Positions 14,228 to 17,941 of a stretch of DNA of 17,941 bases are shown here, piece after piece. The notes below the pieces were generated by a model, which made no database searches, was not told the origin of the DNA, and was given only the letters and a program-made list of their open reading frames with translations. Origin of the DNA: an uncultured Gemella sp. (GTDB lineage Bacteria; Bacillota; Bacilli; Staphylococcales; Gemellaceae). Position 1 is the stretch's first letter, and the number at the start of each line of letters is the position of its first letter. The DNA lies in NCBI GenBank assembly GCA_927911745.1, contig CAKMQF010000132.1:1-17941 (forward strand). The letters are read 5' to 3'. Made by a program: the position numbers and the translations under genes.

Positions 14228-14758
14228 TTATTTTTCATAGTTTTCTAACCATACATCAGCAAAATCTGGTGCAAGTGCTCCATGATTTTTATCAATCCAC
14301 TCTTGAAGTTTATTCACATTATATTTCAAGATTTTATCAATTTTTTTCGCCGTACTTATAACGTACTTTATTCTGATTGTATTCATCTTCATCTAATAAG
14401 AAATATTTTCCGTCAGGGTATTTCTTTATATCTAAATCATAATCAATATATTTTACCCCATCTACATCATATGCAAATGGACTACTTAAATTTGAATAAT
14501 AATGAACTCCATCTTCCCTAAACATACAAATTATATTAAACCAACATTCATTGTGAAAATATACTAAAGCTACTTCTTTAGTAACCCATGTTCTTCCATC
14601 ATTTCAGTAACAAGTGTCCTGTTGTTAGCTAAAATCAGAACTTGTTCATCCGCTTCTAGTACAACATTTTTGTGCCAAATTCTATGAATAGAGCCATCAT
14701 GTTTATATGCTATTATTTTAACTACATCGCCCTTTTTAGGTCTTTCTCCTCTGTACAT
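14228..14758 (-). pseudogene. DUF402 nucleoside di/triphosphatase, YgaC/Ntdp family (two frameshifts)
   Basis: Staphylococcal Ntdp-like proteins hydrolyse nucleoside tri- and diphosphates. Seen here: KIIAYKHDGSIHRIWHKN near the start, [18 protein letters not shown], and [22 protein letters not shown], the metal-binding core. Two breaks occur. A missing A at 14602-14604 hides [24 protein letters not shown] sequence. An extra A in the seven-base run at 14341-14347 hides the ending (EWIDKNHGALAPDFADVW). With both corrected the product has 176 residues, the family length. The start is the ATG at 14756-14758 behind AAAGGAGG, not an in-frame ATG upstream. Two independent one-base errors in a conserved gene favour sequencing error. 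Confidence 0.82.
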
Positions 14759-14795
14759 AGTGCCTCCTTTCATACTCTTTTTTAATGTCTTTTTA

Positions 14796-14804
14796 ATTAT
14801 AACA
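14796..14804 (-). promoter_or_regulatory. Extended -10 promoter of the DUF402-nadK-RluA operon
   Basis: Reverse strand TGTTATAAT, an extended -10 element about 40 bp before the start at 14758. No convincing -35 box. Confidence 0.45.
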
Positions 14805-14882
14805 TATTTAATATATTTCATTCTACTCTAATAACAATTTTTTTTATAAATTTCTCTATCCATTTTCTATAAATAATATTAG

Positions 14883-14930
14883 AAAAGCAACTTCAAAATT
14901 TTTCTTAAATTCAATTTTGAAATTGCTTTT
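14883..14930. terminator. Bidirectional terminator after sufT
   Basis: Eighteen-base arms 14883-14900 and 14913-14930 pair with a single C/A mismatch; outer arms AAAAGCAA/TTGCTTTT supply the T-runs in both directions. It lies 13 bp past the sufT stop. Confidence 0.82.
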
Positions 14931-14942
14931 TGTATTTATATT

Positions 14943-15260
14943 CTATTCGTAATCTATCACTCCAAGAGCAATCTTAGCATATCGTGACATTTTATCTTTT
15001 GTCCATGCTGGTTCCCAAACTATATTTACATCTACTTTTTCTATCTCATCAATGCCTAACATTGCTGTCTCTACTTGCTCGATGATAATAGGAGCTAAAG
15101 GACAACCCATAGATGTTAATGTCATGTCGACTATAGCGTGCTTATTATCATCACTCATCTTAACATCATATACTAGTCCTAGGTTCATTATATCGATACC
15201 AAGCTCAGGGTCTATTACATTTTCTAATGCTTCTATTACTCTATCTTTTAATGTTTCCAT
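14943..15260 (-). CDS. sufT: SufT, DUF59/MIP18-family Fe-S cluster maturation factor
   Basis: A 105-residue single-domain DUF59 protein: VIDPELGIDIMNLGLVY (16-31), the reactive cysteine in TSMGCP (C53), and a C-terminal WTKDKMSRYAKIALGV. SufT in Staphylococcus helps mature iron-sulfur proteins under high demand. It may bind metal or cluster through the conserved Cys and Asp/Glu. No other suf gene is near. It starts 22 bp after the membrane-protein gene at 15283 with its own AGAGGTG site, so cotranscription with that gene is possible, and it is followed by a strong terminator. No defect seen. Confidence 0.92.
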   Translation of the reverse strand: METLKDRVIEALENVIDPELGIDIMNLGLVYDVKMSDDNKHAIVDMTLTSMGCPLAPIIIEQVETAMLGIDEIEKVDVNIVWEPAWTKDKMSRYAKIALGVIDYE

Positions 15261-15282
15261 TTGTTACACCTCTTTCTTATTC

Positions 15283-16325
15283 TTAAAAATCATATTCTAC
15301 TTCTTTTCCGTATTCTTCTTTTAATATTTTTCCTAATTCAGTAATTTCTGCTATTGCATCTTTATAATGTGAACACATTTTTATTACTTCATTTGATTCA
15401 AATTCTCTATGAATTTCCGCTGTATAGTTCTGGATATTATTTTTCGAATCATTTATATCACTAAAAGTAATCTTCGAAAATCCTGATAATAATTCGAAAT
15501 TAAACACCCCTCCATAAAATACCAATGCGTCTTTATATATTAAAACTCTTAAATTTTTATTTATATATTTTGCATCTCGCACTAAAATATCTACATCATA
15601 TTCTGTCTCTGGATATTCAATGAATAATTCTTCATATTCCGCTTTAGATTTTCTAATACCTTTTATTATAGATCTAATTAACAATAATGTAGCCAAAACA
15701 ATAGCAGCAGGAAATCCATAAATACCTAGGTAATATATAGTTCCAGGTACTTTTATATAGACATTTGAAATAAAAGGTTTTTCTTGTAATTTACTTTTAT
15801 AATTAGCTTCTGTCTTATCTAATCCAAGGTCTTTAATTACCTCTAGGATTCTAACTTTAATCAAAGTACTATGGTCTGCAGCAGTATTGAATTTATCTAA
15901 CAATTCAGAAGAAATATTAGTTTTCCTTTGCTTCCTTTTTCTTCTATTACATCGATAATAGAATAAAGATTTTTATCTTTCAGATTTATAATCTTGCCTT
16001 CTGGAACATCACTACTTTGGATTAATTTCTTAATATCTTTTTGTGTAGCCTTTAATATTACAAAACCATTTTCGTGTTGAACCATATAAAATTTTTCATC
16101 GTCAGCTAATTTTTCATCTACTATATCAAGTTTTTCGAGAGCTTCTAATTTAATATAAGTAATTCCGGAATAATTCCCCGTGAATTGATCACCTTCATTA
16201 TATAATGTTTCAGCAGACTTTGTATAGCTATTATACGAAGCTATAGTAGCGATCAAACTAACAAAAAACAAGTTTATAGCAATGAATATTTTTAACCTTG
16301 TACCTCTTAAATAACTCTTCTTCAT
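15283..16325 (-). pseudogene. Two-TM membrane protein, tandem copy 1 (frameshifted, otherwise complete)
   Basis: Family not recognised. One membrane helix at about 11-32 is followed by an extracytoplasmic segment of ~160 residues (YMVQHENGFVILKATQKDI, KLQEKPFISNVYIKVPG), a second helix at about 192-216 and a ~130-residue basic/acidic cytoplasmic domain (KAEYEELFIEYPETEYDVDILVRDAKYINK, YKDALVFYGG). Copies 2 and 3 lie directly upstream. The frame is broken at the T4 run 15921-15924; one more base joins the parts into 347 residues from 16325 to 15283. The start has AAGGAAGTG upstream. It is the least damaged copy. The cytoplasmic domain could be PH-like or regulatory, but nothing in the sequence proves it. 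Confidence 0.7.
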
Positions 16326-16354
16326 AACTTCACTTCCTTTTTTTTATTTAGACT

Positions 16355-17109
16355 TTTTTACACACTAAGATATTTATAACATATTCTGTCTTTATATATT
16401 CAATGATAAGTTTTTCAGATTAACCTCTAGATTTTCTAACATCTTTTATTATAGAAGTTATCAAAAATAATGTACCTAGAACAAAAATCGTAGTAAATAC
16501 ATAAGTGCCTATGTAATATAAATAACCAGGTACTGTTAGATATACGTTAGAAACAAAAGGTTTTTCTTGTAATTTTTTATAGTAAGCTTCTGTTTTATTT
16601 GAGCCCTCTTCTTTTAATACATCTGAAACTCTGTTCTTAATCAATGAACTATGTTTTGCTGCATCATTGAATTTATCTAATAATTCAAAAGAAATGTGAA
16701 CTCTTCCTCTGCTACTTCCTTTTTCTCTTTTTACATCAACACGAGAATAAATATTCTTATCTTTTAGATTTATTATTTTCCTCTCTGGTACATCACTACT
16801 GTGAATTAGTTTCTTAATATCATCTTGTGTAGCTTTTAATATTACAAAACCATTTTCGTGTTCAACCATATAAAATTTTTCATCTTCGTCTAGTTCTTTA
16901 TCAACTATATCTAGTTCCTCAAGAGCTTCCAATTTAACATATGTAATTCCTATACTTTCACCTTCAAATTGATTACCTTTTCATATGACCTTTCAGAAGA
17001 TTGTATGGTGTCATTATATGTTGATCCAACAGCTACAATACTAACAAAAATAAACATTATAGCAAAAAAATAATTTTAACCTTATACCTCTTGGTTTTCT
17101 CTTCTTCAT
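16355..17109 (-). pseudogene. Two-TM membrane protein, tandem copy 2 (decayed, C-terminus lost)
   Basis: Starts MKKRKPRGIRLK at 17109 behind a GGAAAG site, like copy 1. Three problems are seen. A T-run change (A7 at 17064-17070) breaks TM1. A missing base at 16978-16981 separates the N-terminus from the long segment beginning MEALEELDIVDKELDE at 16932. A true nonsense change (TAA at 16420-16422) stands where copy 1 has GAA in KAEYEEL. Beyond the stop the homology continues in frame for about 25 more codons (SEKLIIEYIKTEYVINILV) to about 16355, then ends, so the last ~75 residues of the cytoplasmic domain are gone. The nonsense plus deletion show real decay beyond any sequencing error. Confidence 0.75.
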
Positions 17110-17243
17110 AACTTTCCTTTTCGTCCTTAATTATTTAGATTTTCTATAATTATACTTTTTGTTTTCTTTATAAATTTTTGAAATTCCCTCTATTCGCTAT
17201 TTTCAGGTATTCTATTAACGTTCTAATGTTTTTATGTTTTTTA

Positions 17244-17941
17244 TCAAAAATTATATCTTACTGTTTTTCCGAAAGTTTCTTTTAATGTTTTTCCTAGTTC
17301 GTCAATATCTTCTCTTAAATTTTTATAGTTCGAACAGACTTTTACTTTTTTCGTCTGTTTCAAAATTATTATGGAAATATGCTATATAGCTTATACCTCT
17401 ACCTTTTCGAATTTCCCTATCAAAAGTTACCTTTGAAAAACCTGATAACAATTGGAAATTAAACCCTTTGCCGTATAATATTAATGCATCTTTGTATATT
17501 AAGGCCTTTAATTTTTTTATTTATATATTTTGCTTCTCGTACTAAAATATCTAAATCCCGTTCTGTCTCCGGATATTTAATGAATAATTCTTCATATTCA
17601 GCTTTATTCTTTCTAATATTCTTTATTACAGATTTAACTGAGAAAAATGTAATAATAAGAATTACTACTTCCACTACATAAGTCATAATATAATATCCTT
17701 TACCAGGCACTGTTAAATAAAACTGTGAAGTAAATGGTTTTTCTCGTAATTTACTTGAATAACCATCTACACTTTTCTTTATTACAATTTCATTAACTAT
17801 ATCTGAAACTCTTGCTCTAATTAGTGAACTATGCTCTGCAGCATTTTTAAATTTTTCTTTTAATTCTGGAGAGATATTCTTCCTCCCCTTACTTCCTCTT
17901 TCAAAGATGGCATCAACAGGAGAATAAATATCTTTATCCTT
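17244..17941 (-). pseudogene. Two-TM membrane protein, tandem copy 3 (partial at window edge, frameshifted)
   Basis: Enters from the right edge in frame (KDKDIYSPVDAIFERGSKG) and continues through KLREKPFTSQFYLTVPGK, the second membrane helix and KAEYEELFIKYPETERDLDILVREAKYINKK. Two extra bases, in the T7 run at 17512-17518 and the T6 run at 17346-17351, break the cytoplasmic domain. With both removed it reads through YKDALILYGKGFNFQLLSGFSKVTF to a stop at 17244, the same end as copy 1. The N-terminus is outside the window. The 134 bases between its end and the copy 2 start hold no other recognised feature. Confidence 0.7.

Overview
The window comes from an AT-rich Firmicute of the Bacilli. 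Gene content, strong AAGGAGG-type ribosome binding sites and close similarity of several products (NAD kinase, SufT, the DUF402 nucleotidase) to staphylococcal proteins suggest a relative of Staphylococcus or Gemella. The genus is an inference. No phage genes, rRNA or CRISPR array were seen.

Layout. 1-192: end of an IS3-type insertion sequence with the start of its orfA. 276-1150 (+): TehB-like methyltransferase. 1160-3934 (+): consensus promoter, TPP riboswitch and the ykoE-ykoD-ykoC thiamine/HMP ECF transporter operon. 3939-4131 (-): a 97-nt selenocysteine tRNA with its own promoter and terminator. 4221-5461 (+): a two-gene LytTR regulator/membrane LiaF-like cassette preceded by a 21-bp-phased direct repeat. 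5505-9539 (-): a four-gene cluster of two double-rhodanese lipoproteins, a DUF2064-kinase fusion and a TVP38/DedA-type membrane protein. 9700-10412 (-): HAD hydrolase. 10490-10785: palindromic repeats. 10799-12246 (-): cysK-cysE. 12527-14758 (-): DUF402 nucleotidase, nadK and an RluA-family pseudouridine synthase. 14943-15260 (-): sufT. 15283 to the right edge (-): three tandem copies of a two-TM membrane protein, at least one decaying.

How it fits together. Imported thiamine or HMP feeds back on ykoEDC through the TPP switch, whose terminator hairpin also contains the ribosome binding site. Sulfur and chalcogen chemistry recurs: TehB, tRNA-Sec, rhodaneses, cysteine synthesis and Fe-S assembly. 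A functional link between them is only suggested by proximity. The most notable items are the tRNA-Sec, the asymmetrically evolved rhodanese pair (one paralogue lost both catalytic cysteines and gained a His/Cys metal-binding tail), the GT-kinase fusion, and the LytTR cassette.

Caution: about a dozen one-base length changes, mostly in homopolymers, interrupt otherwise well-conserved genes (tehB, the LiaF-like gene, rhodanese 2, HAD, RluA-family, DUF402, membrane paralogues). So many in one window, including core genes, points to sequencing or assembly error more than true decay. These genes are listed as frameshifted, with corrected extents.
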